In this document: positions 32,309 to 41,827 of the stretch, one piece after another | Layout: each line of letters opens with the position of its first letter | How positions within the stretch are numbered: position 1 is the first letter of the stretch | From: JAVBTT01 sp031556035 | Lineage (GTDB): Bacteria > Bacillota > Clostridia > Oscillospirales > UBA929 | Reading direction: 5' to 3' | NCBI GenBank assembly: GCA_031556035.1 | Contig: JAVBTT010000012.1 | Span: 75,519-139,518, forward strand | DNA length: 64,000 bases | The notes under the pieces: generated by a model | What the model was told of the DNA's origin: nothing | Databases searched by the model: none | What the model saw: the letters and a program-made list of their open reading frames with translations, nothing else | Position numbers and translations under genes: made by a program

Positions 32309-33940
32309 CTATTCAGCAGAAATTAAATAGGAATAGACTGGCTGCCCTCCCATAAGAAGGGTGACCTCGGACGCCGGACACGCCTGCTCAAAAATTTCAA
32401 CTACAGGCGCGGCATCGTCTTCCCCTTTTCCGTCTCCGAAGAAGATTGTGATATAGGAGGGGGCGAGCTTTGAAATCTCGTCGGCGAGCCTCGCCAGAAC
32501 CTGGCGCTCCTCGCTGCTTGTATACAAAAGCTGACCGTCGAGCAGGGCGAGATGATCGCCCTCGCTTATCTGATTGCCGTCAAAGCTCGACTGGCGGGCC
32601 GCATAGGTGACATTGCCCGTATGGATTGCGGACATGGCGGAAATCATCGTCTCACGGTTGGAATCAATGTCAAGGGACGCGTCAAAGGCCAGCAAGGCGG
32701 CTATGCCCTGCGGGATGCTTCTCGAGGGAAGCACGACAACGCGCTTCTCTGAAAGCGGGACGCACTGCTCGGCCGCGAGGATTATATTTTTATTGTTTGG
32801 AAGCACGAAGACTGTCTCCGCCGGGGTCGCGTCTATCTGGCGCAGTATGTCATCGGTGGACGGATTCATGGTCTGCCCGCCCTCTATCAGATTGTCCACG
32901 CCCAGATCGCGCAGCACGGCGGCAAGGCCGACGCCCGCGCACACAGCAACAAACCCGTACGGACGGGCGGGCGGCGCGGCGCGGCGCTCCCGCGCCCCGG
33001 TATCGGCAAACACCTTCTCGGTGTGCTGCTCGCGCATATTGTCTATCTTTATTGAGGTGAGCGAGCCGTACGCCAGGCTCTCCTCAATGGCGCGGCCAGG
33101 ATGGTCTGTGTGCACATGCACCTTGATGAGCTCGTCGTCGTCGACAAACACGAGGCTGTCGCCCATGGAGCCCAGCATGGCGCGGAGCTTGATGGGATCC
33201 CTCCTCGTGCGGGCGCGGCGTATTATGAACTCGGTACAGTAGCCGAAGCGGATATCCTCTGAGCTGTACTCGGCGAAATCCGCCTTTTCGCGCGTGCCCT
33301 CGACGGGAAGCGCGTAGCTCAGCTCCTTGCCCTGAAGGGACGCGAGCATCCCCTCCAGAATGACGCAGTACCCCTTGGCGCCGGCGTCAATGACCCCGGC
33401 CTTCTGGAGCACCGGATTCTGGTTGACAGTCTCCAAAAGGGCGTCCTGGCAGCACCTGAGAGTCTGCTCAAGAACGTACTCCACCCCGGGATTCTCCACC
33501 GAGGCGGCAGTCGCGCGGGCGGCGCCCACGCGCGAAACGGTCAGCACAGTGCCCTCCGCTGGCTTCATAACGGCACGGTAGGCTGCATCAACGCCGTCCT
33601 GAAGGGCGGCGGCGAGCTCGGCGCCTGATATGGTAGCGTACTCCTTGACGCTCTTGGAAAAGCCCCTGAACAGGAGCGACAGTATGACGCCCGAGTTGCC
33701 GCGAGCGCCGCGCAGAAGCGCGCCCGCCACCACCTCGGCCATCCTGCCGATCTCGGGGTAATCAGTCTTTTTAATGTCGCCAACGGCGGCGCTCATGGTC
33801 AGGGACATATTTGTGCCGGTATCCCCGTCCGGGACGGGAAATACGTTCAGCTCATTGATAACCTGCCGCTGGGCTTCAATCGCCCCGGCGGCGGCTATTA
33901 TCATTTTCCCGAACTGTATTCCGTTTATAGAGTCTATCAA
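32309..33940 (-). CDS. fakA: DAK2-domain fatty acid kinase subunit FakA-like
   Basis: FakA phosphorylates fatty acids presented by a DegV/FakB protein so they can enter phospholipid synthesis. The 543-residue protein has the N-terminal DAK2 kinase domain (NVFPVPDGDTGTNMS, LLRGARGNSGVILS), a middle FakA-type domain and a C-terminal DegV-like domain (GQPVYSYLISAE at the end). The Asp23-family gene directly upstream is its usual neighbour. No DegV gene is in the window. Confidence 0.92.
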   Translation of the reverse strand: MIDSINGIQFGKMIIAAAGAIEAQRQVINELNVFPVPDGDTGTNMSLTMSAAVGDIKKTDYPEIGRMAEVVAGALLRGARGNSGVILSLLFRGFSKSVKEYATISGAELAAALQDGVDAAYRAVMKPAEGTVLTVSRVGAARATAASVENPGVEYVLEQTLRCCQDALLETVNQNPVLQKAGVIDAGAKGYCVILEGMLASLQGKELSYALPVEGTREKADFAEYSSEDIRFGYCTEFIIRRARTRRDPIKLRAMLGSMGDSLVFVDDDELIKVHVHTDHPGRAIEESLAYGSLTSIKIDNMREQHTEKVFADTGARERRAAPPARPYGFVAVCAGVGLAAVLRDLGVDNLIEGGQTMNPSTDDILRQIDATPAETVFVLPNNKNIILAAEQCVPLSEKRVVVLPSRSIPQGIAALLAFDASLDIDSNRETMISAMSAIHTGNVTYAARQSSFDGNQISEGDHLALLDGQLLYTSSEERQVLARLADEISKLAPSYITIFFGDGKGEDDAAPVVEIFEQACPASEVTLLMGGQPVYSYLISAE

Positions 33941-33953
33941 ATCCGACGCCCCC

Positions 33954-34310
33954 TCATGACCCGGTCATGATGGAGTCGATGCACACATCAACGGACCCCA
34001 CGGAGACACCGGTAAGTTTCTCGACAATATAGCGAACCTCGCCCATGATCGACCCGCACAGCGCCGGTATGTTAACGCCGTGCTCGACCACAATGTGGAG
34101 CTCGATATTGACTGACTTGCTCTCCTCAGCGAAGGTGACCCGCACGCCTTTGGACAGGCTCTCCATGCGCAGCAGCTGCACAATGCCGTCCTGAAGGTTG
34201 CGCGACGCCATTCCCTTTACGCCGAAACAGTTGGTGGCCGCGTATCCGCTGATGTTGGTGAAAACCTCGTTTGAGATATTGATAGAGCCAAGCTCGTTTT
34301 TAATTGTCAT
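33954..34310 (-). CDS. Asp23/Gls24-family envelope stress protein
   Basis: The 118-residue Asp23/Gls24 domain protein (YloU-type) starts GSINISNEVFTNISGYAA and ends with a VGSVDVCIDSI strand. In Firmicutes it is encoded beside the DAK2-domain gene and is linked with the envelope. It begins the two-gene operon; the promoter lies at 34412-34440. Confidence 0.9.
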   Translation of the reverse strand: MTIKNELGSINISNEVFTNISGYAATNCFGVKGMASRNLQDGIVQLLRMESLSKGVRVTFAEESKSVNIELHIVVEHGVNIPALCGSIMGEVRYIVEKLTGVSVGSVDVCIDSIMTGS

Positions 34311-34411
34311 CGGAAAGCACCACCCTTTCGATCAAAGTGTGTTAATGTGACAAGCCGGAGCATGGCCGACCTGTACCGCGCCGTATACTAAAAATATGCG
34401 GCACATATGGG

Positions 34412-34440
34412 ATTATACACGCTTTGCTTATATTTGACAA
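34412..34440 (-). promoter_or_regulatory. promoter of asp23-fakA
   Basis: TTGTCA (34435-34440) and TATAAT (34412-34417) on the minus strand are 17 bases apart, about 100 bases before the Asp23-type gene. Confidence 0.75.
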
Positions 34441-34489
34441 GAGGAATTTTAACTCGCGGGGGATTTTGGAGCACAAGCGCCACGAAGGC

Positions 34490-34533
34490 CCAAAAAATAA
34501 CCGGATGTGGGCTGCCGCCCTCATCCGGTTATT
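34490..34533 (-). terminator. terminator after ribF
   Basis: A 12-bp perfect stem (34496-34507 with 34522-34533) with a run of six T's on the minus strand. The ribF stop lies inside the stem. It ends the long rimP-to-ribF operon. Confidence 0.9.
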
Positions 34534-35414
34534 CCAAGCGCGTCAGCCGCCACGGCCGCGTCCTGCTCAATCTGCGATTTAAGCTCCTCGAGAGAACGGA
34601 ATTTCATCTCGCCTCTCAGACTCTTTACAAACTCAACCGCAAGGTGCTTGCCGTACAAATCCCCGCTGAAGCCGAACAGCGTGGACTCGACCGTCACTGG
34701 GCCGCCCTCCACCACCGTGGGCTTTACCCCCACGTTCGTAACCGCGGGATAGCGTCCGAGAGGAGTATCCACATAGGTGGCGTATACGCCGAACGCCGGC
34801 TCCTGTATCCCCGCAGGGATTCCGATGTTTACGGTGGGAAAGCCGATTTTGGACCCGATGCTCCTTCCCCTTACCACAGTGCCCGATATGGCGAAGGAAT
34901 GCCCGAGAAATCTCGCCGCCTCATCGACCTCTCCCTGCGCCACCAGCTTGCGTATATAGGTAGAGCTGACCGTTATTCCGTCCAGCTCAATTTTTCCTAT
35001 TATGTCACAGCCTATGCCGAGCGCCGAGCACATCGCGCTCAGCCGCTCCGGGTTGCCCTCTCCCTTGTAGCCGAAATGAAAATCGTGCCCGGCTACAACG
35101 TGAACCGCCCCGTATTCCCCAAGCAGCTTGCTCTCCACAAAATTCCGCCAGGGAGTGTGCATAAAATCGTCGTCAAAGCGGGCGAATATCACCTCCCGGA
35201 TTCCGTACAGCCGTCGCATGAGCTCCATTCTCTCGGTCGGAGTGACAAGCAGCGGCGTATCGTGTCCCGTTATAAGCCCCTCCGGGCGCCCGTCAAACGT
35301 CAGCGCGCTCGGAACTGCGTCAAGTCCGGGAGCCAGCTCCGCTGTCCGTCGGAGCAGCGCACCGTGCCCGATATGTACGCCGTCAAAAAAACCGAGTGCT
35401 ATCACACGCCTCAT
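34521..35414 (-). CDS. ribF: bifunctional riboflavin kinase/FAD synthetase
   Basis: RibF turns riboflavin into FMN and FAD. The 297-residue protein has the nucleotidyltransferase domain (ALGFFDGVHIGHGALL, VVAGHDFHFGYKG, SSTYIRKLVAQG) and a C-terminal riboflavin kinase domain (GFPTVNIGIP, YPAVTNVGVKPTV). The N-terminus is about 15 residues shorter than in many family members. The ATG overlaps the truB stop (ATGA). It is the last gene of the operon. Confidence 0.95.
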   Translation of the reverse strand: MRRVIALGFFDGVHIGHGALLRRTAELAPGLDAVPSALTFDGRPEGLITGHDTPLLVTPTERMELMRRLYGIREVIFARFDDDFMHTPWRNFVESKLLGEYGAVHVVAGHDFHFGYKGEGNPERLSAMCSALGIGCDIIGKIELDGITVSSTYIRKLVAQGEVDEAARFLGHSFAISGTVVRGRSIGSKIGFPTVNIGIPAGIQEPAFGVYATYVDTPLGRYPAVTNVGVKPTVVEGGPVTVESTLFGFSGDLYGKHLAVEFVKSLRGEMKFRSLEELKSQIEQDAAVAADALGITG

Positions 35415-36268
35415 GATTCCACCTCAAAGAACCCTTTCTCCACCCTGATCATGCCCTTTTCCACCGCTCCCAGCAGCAAAAAGCCGCCGTCCCGAGAATA
35501 AACGCGTAGCCTCGCGCCTTCCTCGAGTCCATTCGCCGCTACCGGATTCCCGTGCCTCAACGCCGTCTCGTCGCGCTCCCCGACCGTATGCGCGGAAAGT
35601 CCGGCAAACAGGGCATCGACCGGGAGCATCCCGTCCTCGGACGCGCACTCTATAGACGCCGCGTCCTCCAGCGCAAACGGGCCGGAACGCTCCCGCCTCA
35701 GGGATGTGAGACAGGCACCGCAGCCCAGCGCCCGCCCTATGTCGTCCGCCAGTGTTCGAATATACGTCCCGGCGGAGCAGCGAACCCGCATGGAGTACTC
35801 GCCGCCGTCCCCCCCGAGCCAGTCTATTGAATCAATCCTTACCACTCTGGGACGGCGCTCGACCTCAATCCCCTCGCGCGCGAATTTATACAGAGGCCGC
35901 CCGTCTTTTTTTATCGCCGAAACCATGGGCGGTATCTGCGTGATCTCTCCAGTAAAGCGCGGAAGTATTGAGATTATCTCGTTCTCGGAGGGCATAATGT
36001 CAAACGTCCCTGTGACCTCGCCGATGATATCCAGAGTATCCGTTGTGAGGCCGACACGGAAGCTCGCGAGATATGTCTTGTCCCCCGGCAGATAGGGCAC
36101 CGCGCGGGTGGCTCTCCCGACAAACACGACAAGCACCCCGGTCGCCATGGGGTCAAGTGTTCCGCCGTGTCCGATCCGTCTTTCACGCAGGATGCCGCGC
36201 AGCTTGGCCACCACGTCGTGCGAGGTCCAGCCGGAGGGCTTGTCAATGATTATTATTCCGTTAGGCAT
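35411..36268 (-). CDS. truB: tRNA pseudouridine 55 synthase
   Basis: TruB converts U55 of tRNA to pseudouridine. The 285-residue protein has DKPSGWTSHDVVAKL, the catalytic Asp in GGTLDPMATGVLVV, and the RCSAGTYIRTLADDIG motif. A C-terminal PUA-like region follows. The gene overlaps nrnA by 8 bases and ribF by 4. Confidence 0.96.
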   Translation of the reverse strand: MPNGIIIIDKPSGWTSHDVVAKLRGILRERRIGHGGTLDPMATGVLVVFVGRATRAVPYLPGDKTYLASFRVGLTTDTLDIIGEVTGTFDIMPSENEIISILPRFTGEITQIPPMVSAIKKDGRPLYKFAREGIEVERRPRVVRIDSIDWLGGDGGEYSMRVRCSAGTYIRTLADDIGRALGCGACLTSLRRERSGPFALEDAASIECASEDGMLPVDALFAGLSAHTVGERDETALRHGNPVAANGLEEGARLRVYSRDGGFLLLGAVEKGMIRVEKGFFEVES

Positions 36269-37196
36269 TACCAGTCAAACGCTCCCAGACCCGCAGCAGC
36301 TTTTCCCGCGCCTGGTCAACGGACATATCCACGCGGGCTCCGCCAGCCTGGGCGTGCCCGCCGCCTCCGAACTCGGCGCATATATCGTTGGCCTTGTAGG
36401 GCGGAGCGGTGCGAATTGAGAGCTTGCAGCCGTCCTCCTCTTCCCTGATGAGCACCCCCGTCATCACGCCGAATACCTGCTTTGGTATGGCCGAGAGGTT
36501 CTCAAGGTCGTCCTCGCCCGCCCCGGAGCTAGCTATCATATCCTTTGTCAGCACCGCTATCGCGAGTCTCCCGCAGTCGTAATACTCCATGCCGGACAGC
36601 ATAGTCGCCTCGACGCTCAGTCTGGAGCGGGTTTTTGTGGAGAAGAAGTTTTCAATTATCGGCGTCTTGTCCATTCCAGTGTCCAGGCACCTCGCCGCGA
36701 GCCTCATGGTGTCCGCAGTCGTGTTCCTGTAGCGGAAGCAGCCGGTGTCTGTGGCGATCGCCAAGTATATACTGAGCGCGACTTCCTCCGTGAGGACAAC
36801 GCCAAGCTCATCCAAGAGCCCGGCTATTATTTCGCCGCAGGCGGCCTTTTCAGGCATAACGAGCTCGCGCTCCGCAAAGCTTTCCCCGCGCGGGTGGTGG
36901 TCTATCTTGAGGTCGACGGGCATGTCTTTGAAAAGCTTTGGCAGCAGGTCCCTGCTGGCTATGTCCACCGATACGGCGGTTTTGTATTCGTAGGCCTCCG
37001 GGGCCAAATACGAGGACACATAGGGCTCGTATCTGGCGGTGAAATCCGGGTTGCGCGCGATACAGGCGCTCTTGCCGAGCGCCCTCAGCCCGGCGCATAA
37101 CGCGGCGGCGCAGCCGGTGGTATCCCCGTCCGGCCGCGCATGCGTCAGTATAATATAGTCGTCGCGCGTTCTTAGAAAGTCCGCGGTGTTCTTCAT
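36261..37196 (-). CDS. nrnA: DHH-family nanoRNase/pAp phosphatase
   Basis: NrnA degrades short oligoribonucleotides and 3'-phosphoadenosine-5'-phosphate. The 311-residue protein has the DHH domain (THARPDGDTTGC, DIASRDLL, KIDHHPRG) and the DHHA1 domain (GGGGHAQAGGARVD, near residues 285-297). Its place between rbfA and truB is the standard Firmicute arrangement. Confidence 0.94.
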   Translation of the reverse strand: MKNTADFLRTRDDYIILTHARPDGDTTGCAAALCAGLRALGKSACIARNPDFTARYEPYVSSYLAPEAYEYKTAVSVDIASRDLLPKLFKDMPVDLKIDHHPRGESFAERELVMPEKAACGEIIAGLLDELGVVLTEEVALSIYLAIATDTGCFRYRNTTADTMRLAARCLDTGMDKTPIIENFFSTKTRSRLSVEATMLSGMEYYDCGRLAIAVLTKDMIASSGAGEDDLENLSAIPKQVFGVMTGVLIREEEDGCKLSIRTAPPYKANDICAEFGGGGHAQAGGARVDMSVDQAREKLLRVWERLTGNA

Positions 37197-37534
37197 TCGG
37201 ATGTTTCTCCCAGCTTATTCATGATATCCAGTATATGAGCGCCCTGCGCGATGGAATCGTCCGCGATGAACTGAAGCTTCGGGGTATGGCGCAGACCCAG
37301 CGCGCCTCCGATCTCGGTGCGCAGGTAACCGGCGGCGCTTTCGAGGCCCTTGACAGCCTGCTTTGCCCCGTCAAGGGAGCTTACATAGACCCTGCAGAGC
37401 CCGAGATCGCCCGAGGTGTCCACCCTCACAACGCTTACAAGCCCCGATATCCTCGGATCCTTCAGCGTCGGTATCAGGCGCGACAGCTCGCGTCTGATCT
37501 CCTCGTTAATCTGTCTGATTCGGTTCTGCGACAT
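37193..37534 (-). CDS. rbfA: 30S ribosome-binding factor A
   Basis: RbfA helps mature the 30S subunit and acts in cold adaptation. The 113-residue KH-type protein has RIRQINEEIRRELSRLIPTL, DPRISGLVSVVRVDTSGDL and the LRHTPKLQFIADDS element. AAAGGAGG precedes the ATG at 37534. An overlap of 4 bases couples it to nrnA. Confidence 0.95.
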   Translation of the reverse strand: MSQNRIRQINEEIRRELSRLIPTLKDPRISGLVSVVRVDTSGDLGLCRVYVSSLDGAKQAVKGLESAAGYLRTEIGGALGLRHTPKLQFIADDSIAQGAHILDIMNKLGETSE

Positions 37535-37540
37535 AGCCGC

Positions 37541-37625
37541 GCCTCCTTTTGTGTGGGGTTGCTTTCTCGCGGGGCGCAACTCCCCCCCGTCCGCCGTGCG
37601 GCTGGAGGGGACGGAACTCCGCCCC
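37541..37625. repeat. GC-rich palindromic spacer between infB and rbfA
   Basis: The 90-base gap includes an imperfect GGGG-centred palindrome (about 37597-37616) beginning GTAGGGG on the minus strand. A related GTAGGGG element occurs in the rimP-nusA gap, so this may be a genome-wide intergenic repeat. Confidence 0.4.
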
Positions 37626-40036
37626 TACTGTTTTATTTCCTCCATATGGAAGGCCTCCACGATGTCGCCCTCCTTGACATCGTTGTATCTCTCCAGAGAA
37701 AGTCCGCACTCGTAGCCGGACACGACCTCTTTCACATCGTCCTTGAAACGCTTGAGCGAGGCCAGCTCTCCCTCGTGGACAACTATGCCGTCCCTTATCA
37801 GGCGAACCTTGGCGTTGCGGATAAGCTTGCCTTCCAGCACATATGAACCCGCGATGGTTCCGATATTGGAAGCCTTGAATATCTGACGCACCTCGGCCTG
37901 GCCGAGCACGGCCTCCCTGTACTTTGGAGCAAGCATGCCCTTCATGGCCGCCTCAATCTCCTCAATGCAGTCGTAAATGACACGGTAAAGCCTCACGTCC
38001 ACACCGGCGCGATCCGCGCTGGCGCGCGCCGCGGAATCCGGACGCACATTGAAGCCCACGATGATGGCCGATGCGGTGGAGGCCAGCAGTATGTCGGACT
38101 CGTTGATAGCCCCTACCCCGCTGTGGATGACCCTGACGCGAACCTCCTCGTTGGCGATTTTCTCAAGGGACGCCTTCAGCGCCTCGGCAGAGCCCTGCAC
38201 ATCCGCTTTTATAATTATGGACAGGTCCTTGATCTGTCCCTCGCTGATTTGCGCATACAAATCCTCAAGCGACACCTTGGAAGCCAAGGGCTTCGCCCTG
38301 TCGTCCTTTTCCTGCTGCTTGCGCTGCTCCACCAGCTCTCGGGCCATGCGCTCGTCGACCACAGTGTGGAATATATCCCCTGCGCCCGGCACCTCGGCGA
38401 GTCCTATGATCTCAACGGGAACGCTTGGCCCCGCCTCCTCTATTTTTCTGCCGGTGTCGTCCGCCATGGCGCGAATACGCCCGACGGTCTTTCCAGCTAT
38501 CACAATGTCGCCCTGTTTCAGCGTACCGTTCTGCACAAGCACGGTGGCCACCGGGCCGCGCCCCTTGTCCAGCTTGGCCTCGACAACAGTGCCGCGCGCG
38601 GCGCGGTTTGGGTTGGCCTTGAGGTCGCGCATCTCGGCGGTCAGCAGGATCATCTCCAACAGACGATCCAGCCCTTCTCCGGTCTTGGCCGAAAGCTGGC
38701 AGACAATCGTTTCGCCGCCCCACTCCTCGGGGACAAGCTCGTATTCGGTCAGCTGCTGCATGATTCGGTCGGGGTTGGCGGCCTCCTTGTCCATCTTGTT
38801 CAGCGCCACCACTATCGGCACCTCTGCGGCCTTGGCGTGGTTAATAGCCTCAATCGTCTGAGGCATTATTCCGTCGTCCGCCGCCACCACCAGCACGGCG
38901 ATATCCGTTATGGACGCACCCCTGGCGCGCATCGAGGTAAACGCCGCGTGCCCCGGGGTATCCAGGAAGGTGACGTAGCGTTCGCCGACCCTGACGCGAT
39001 AAGCGCCTATGTGCTGCGTTATGCCGCCGAACTCCCCCTCGGTAACGCGCGCGCTGCGTATTTTATCCAGTACGCTCGTCTTGCCATGGTCTACATGCCC
39101 CATGACCACCACGACAGGATCGCGCGGCACCAGATTATCCTCGGTATCGTCGCTGTCGTCAATCAGACGCTCCTCTATAGTGACAATGACCTCTTTTTCA
39201 ACCTTCGCGCCGAACTCCATCGCCACAAGGGACGCCGTATCAAAATCCACGCTCTGGGACAGAGAGGCCATTACCCCCAGCTTCATAAGCTGCTTGACGA
39301 CCTCCGCACCCGTCTTTTTCAGGCGCAGCGCCAGCTCCTGCACCGATATCTCATCCGGCAGCAGAACCTTAAGCTGTTGCTTCTTGAGCGCCTCAATGCG
39401 CAGACGGCGCAGGCGCTCGGCCTCCTCCTGCCGCCGCTTCTGGCTCATGAACTGAGCGGCTGGCTTCTTGTCACCGGTTTTCTTAATTTTTTCCTTACCC
39501 TGCTTCATGCGGTTGGCGAGCTCTGGCACAAGCTTGTCGACGCGGTCGTCATATCGCGCAAGGTCAACCTGCGCGCCGCGAGTGTCGACAACCTGCACTT
39601 TTTTCTGCCCCTTCGGCATCTGAGGCTGCATGGGTTTATGCTGCTGTGCCGCGGGAGCTTGCGGGATATGCGCCGGCTTTTGGGCAGACGGCTGCGCCAC
39701 AGGCTGAGCTGCGGCGGCAGTCTCAGGCCGGGCGACCGGTGATGGCTGCTGCGCGACCTCCGGCGCCGCGTCGGGCGCTGGAATAACGGCCGACTCCTGC
39801 GGGACGGCCTCGGGCTCAGGCACCTTGGGTTCATGGTAAACCTCTGCGAATACCATCTCTATACTTTCGATCTGATTGTGCTGCGTGATATGGTCGAATA
39901 TCACATTCAGCTCCTGATCTGTAAGCGCCTGCATATGATTTTTGGGCGCAGTAAGATATTCGCTTAATATATTGGCCACATCCTTCGAATTCATCCCAAA
40001 ATCCTTGGCCACCTCATGTACGCGATATTTAATCAA
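37625..40036 (-). CDS. infB: translation initiation factor IF-2
   Basis: IF-2 is the GTPase that brings fMet-tRNA to the ribosome. The 803-residue protein has an IF2-N domain (HEVAKDFGMNSKDVANIL) near the start, a long Pro/Ala/Gln-rich linker (about 75-160), a second IF2-N domain near 215-270, and the G domain with VMGHVDHGKTSVLDKI (Walker A), DTPGHAAFTSMRARG and ALNKMDKEAANPD. Domains II, III and IV follow. It is the central gene of the operon and overlaps ylxQ by 8 bases. Confidence 0.98.
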   Translation of the reverse strand: MIKYRVHEVAKDFGMNSKDVANILSEYLTAPKNHMQALTDQELNVIFDHITQHNQIESIEMVFAEVYHEPKVPEPEAVPQESAVIPAPDAAPEVAQQPSPVARPETAAAAQPVAQPSAQKPAHIPQAPAAQQHKPMQPQMPKGQKKVQVVDTRGAQVDLARYDDRVDKLVPELANRMKQGKEKIKKTGDKKPAAQFMSQKRRQEEAERLRRLRIEALKKQQLKVLLPDEISVQELALRLKKTGAEVVKQLMKLGVMASLSQSVDFDTASLVAMEFGAKVEKEVIVTIEERLIDDSDDTEDNLVPRDPVVVVMGHVDHGKTSVLDKIRSARVTEGEFGGITQHIGAYRVRVGERYVTFLDTPGHAAFTSMRARGASITDIAVLVVAADDGIMPQTIEAINHAKAAEVPIVVALNKMDKEAANPDRIMQQLTEYELVPEEWGGETIVCQLSAKTGEGLDRLLEMILLTAEMRDLKANPNRAARGTVVEAKLDKGRGPVATVLVQNGTLKQGDIVIAGKTVGRIRAMADDTGRKIEEAGPSVPVEIIGLAEVPGAGDIFHTVVDERMARELVEQRKQQEKDDRAKPLASKVSLEDLYAQISEGQIKDLSIIIKADVQGSAEALKASLEKIANEEVRVRVIHSGVGAINESDILLASTASAIIVGFNVRPDSAARASADRAGVDVRLYRVIYDCIEEIEAAMKGMLAPKYREAVLGQAEVRQIFKASNIGTIAGSYVLEGKLIRNAKVRLIRDGIVVHEGELASLKRFKDDVKEVVSGYECGLSLERYNDVKEGDIVEAFHMEEIKQ

Positions 40037-40364
40037 ACTGCAGTCCTCCTTCGGTTGGGTTAATGTCTTTGTTTTCCAGTTTTTTTATTAGACCTCCGGC
40101 AAAGCCAGCGTCGGTCACGGCGACAAGCGCACATGGCTTCCTGCCTATTGAAAAGCCAAGCTCATTTTTTCCATATGGAACATTCAGGCACGTTATGTTG
40201 AATTTTCCAGACATATGGCGGGCGTTCCTCGCTGATGAATGGCCCGCGTCCGACGCCACAAGCAGCAACTGAACGCGGCCTGCGTTTAACTGTACCGGAT
40301 CGGCTCCGTAAATCACTTTACCGGCCTTCATCGCAAGCCCCAGGAAGCTCAAAAAACTATCCAT
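40029..40364 (-). CDS. ylxQ: L7Ae-family RNA-binding protein YlxQ
   Basis: The 111-residue protein resembles ribosomal L7Ae/YlxQ: FLGLAMKAGKVIYGADPV at the start, LLVASDAGHSS, and LGFSIGRKPCALVAVTDAGFA near the end. It binds kink-turn RNA in related proteins. It lies between ylxR and infB with short overlaps, as is usual in Firmicutes. Confidence 0.92.
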   Translation of the reverse strand: MDSFLSFLGLAMKAGKVIYGADPVQLNAGRVQLLLVASDAGHSSARNARHMSGKFNITCLNVPYGKNELGFSIGRKPCALVAVTDAGFAGGLIKKLENKDINPTEGGLQFD

Positions 40365-40620
40365 TTCTCTCCAATTCTATCTCCAGCGCGGCGTAAACAT
40401 CTTCGCCAAGAGGGGTTTTTAGCATTCTCTCCAGCGCCCGGCTCTTTTTCACTCGCTTGAGGCATTCTGTATTGTGGCATATATAAGCCCCGCGCCCCGG
40501 CTTTTTGCCGGATGAGTCCAACGAGACCGCGCCTTCAGGCGAACGGACGACACGCACCAGCTCCTTTTTGGGCCTGTGCTCCCGGCAGCCCAAGCACTGC
40601 CTGACAGGCGGGGCTTTCAT
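40357..40620 (-). CDS. ylxR: YlxR-family RNA-binding protein
   Basis: This 87-residue protein has RQCLGCREHRPKKELVRVV with two cysteines and RGAYICHNTECLKR with two more, the YlxR zinc-like motif and fold. YlxR is linked to RNase P function in bacteria. The gene overlaps nusA by 4 bases and ylxQ by 8. Confidence 0.92.
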   Translation of the reverse strand: MKAPPVRQCLGCREHRPKKELVRVVRSPEGAVSLDSSGKKPGRGAYICHNTECLKRVKKSRALERMLKTPLGEDVYAALEIELERNG

Positions 40621-41675
40621 TCGTCACGCCGCGAAAGCGGTCTGATATCTATCTTGATCCCCGTGAGCTTGGCGGCAAGGCGCGCGTTCTGCCCCTCCTT
40701 GCCAATAGCCAGGCTGAGCTGGTCGTCCGGGACAATGACCCGGCAGCTCTTACCATCGGGAGCCATCTCCACGTCCAGCACGGTGGCTGGAGCCAGCGCC
40801 TGGGCGACGAACTGGGCTGGGTCGTCGTAAAATCTGACAATGTCTATCTTCTCGCCGCGCAGCTCCGAGACAATATTGTTCACCCTCTGCCCCTTGGGGC
40901 CAATGCAGGCTCCTATGGGATCCACGTTTTCATCCGAGGACACCACGGCCATTTTTGTGCGATGGCCAGGCTCACGGGCTATTGAGCGGATCTCTACCAG
41001 CCCGTCGTGTATCTCGGGGACCTCAAGCTCGAACAGACGCTTGACCAGCCCCGGATGAGTGCGCGAAATCAGCACCTGCGGTCCGCGAGTAGACTTGCGA
41101 ACCTCAATAACATATACCTTTATGCGATCGCCGACGCGAAGCAGCTCGCTTCTCACCTGCTCCCCCGCCGACAGCAACGCCTCGGTTTTTTCAGTTTTGC
41201 CGCCGATCTCAAGCATAACCCCGCCGTTGCGGGCGTCCACTCTGGATACAACGGCGGACAGTATCTCATGCTCCTTCGAGGTGTATTCCTGGAAAACCAT
41301 GCCGCGCTCCGCTTCGCGTATGCCCTGTATGATGACCTGCTTTGCCGTCTGCGCCGCGATACGCCCGAAGTTTTTGGTAGGTATCTCTATACCCACGACG
41401 TCGTCCACGTCCGCTCCAGCCACAATCTGTCTGGCGTCCGCCACCGATATCTCAAGTGCCGGGTTCAGAACCTCCTCGACGACAGTCTTTTTTACCTGCA
41501 TATGGATTTCTTTTCTGCCCTCGTCGAGGGTCACCACTATATTGTCGGACACTCCGAGATTATCTCTCTTATAAGCGGTCGTGAGGGCCTGGGCTATTTT
41601 CTCGTGCATGTACTCTCTGGGTATCCCCTTCTCACGCTCTATCATCGCTATCGCTTCAAAAAACTCGGCATTCAT
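40617..41675 (-). CDS. nusA: transcription termination/antitermination factor NusA
   Basis: NusA binds RNA polymerase and modulates pausing, termination and antitermination. The 352-residue protein has the N-terminal polymerase-binding domain (about 1-125), an S1 domain (VLSAVVSRVDARNGGVMLEIG analog, about 130-200) and two KH domains (CIGPKGQRVNNIV and LAIGKEGQNARLAAKL). It lacks the acidic C-terminal repeats of E. coli NusA, as is typical in Firmicutes. GGGGGAGC sets the start at 41675. Confidence 0.96.
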   Translation of the reverse strand: MNAEFFEAIAMIEREKGIPREYMHEKIAQALTTAYKRDNLGVSDNIVVTLDEGRKEIHMQVKKTVVEEVLNPALEISVADARQIVAGADVDDVVGIEIPTKNFGRIAAQTAKQVIIQGIREAERGMVFQEYTSKEHEILSAVVSRVDARNGGVMLEIGGKTEKTEALLSAGEQVRSELLRVGDRIKVYVIEVRKSTRGPQVLISRTHPGLVKRLFELEVPEIHDGLVEIRSIAREPGHRTKMAVVSSDENVDPIGACIGPKGQRVNNIVSELRGEKIDIVRFYDDPAQFVAQALAPATVLDVEMAPDGKSCRVIVPDDQLSLAIGKEGQNARLAAKLTGIKIDIRPLSRRDE

Positions 41676-41751
41676 TACTTTTCGAGCTCCCCCTTTTTGA
41701 TGGTAGGGGCCAACGCCCCCCGGCGGCGCTATGACAGGGCTTGCTGTCTGC

Positions 41752-41781
41752 GTGTGGGATGTCAAAAGGGACGTCCCACAC
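41752..41781. repeat. 12-bp hairpin in the rimP-nusA gap
   Basis: Arms 41752-41763 and 41770-41781 are complementary with one G-T pair. It lies in the 150-base GC-rich spacer before nusA and has no T-run, so it is more likely an RNA-processing or repeat element than a terminator. Confidence 0.5.
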
Positions 41782-41827
41782 CGGGAATTGCCCGAGCCAA
41801 AATATCCCGGCCAAATTTGTTTTAATA

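Noticed and set aside
38123..39742. Open frame of 539 codons on the plus strand opposite infB
   Set aside because: It is fully antisense to a clear IF-2 gene, has low-complexity His/Arg/Leu-rich translation and no ribosome site; it mirrors the GC-biased codons of infB.
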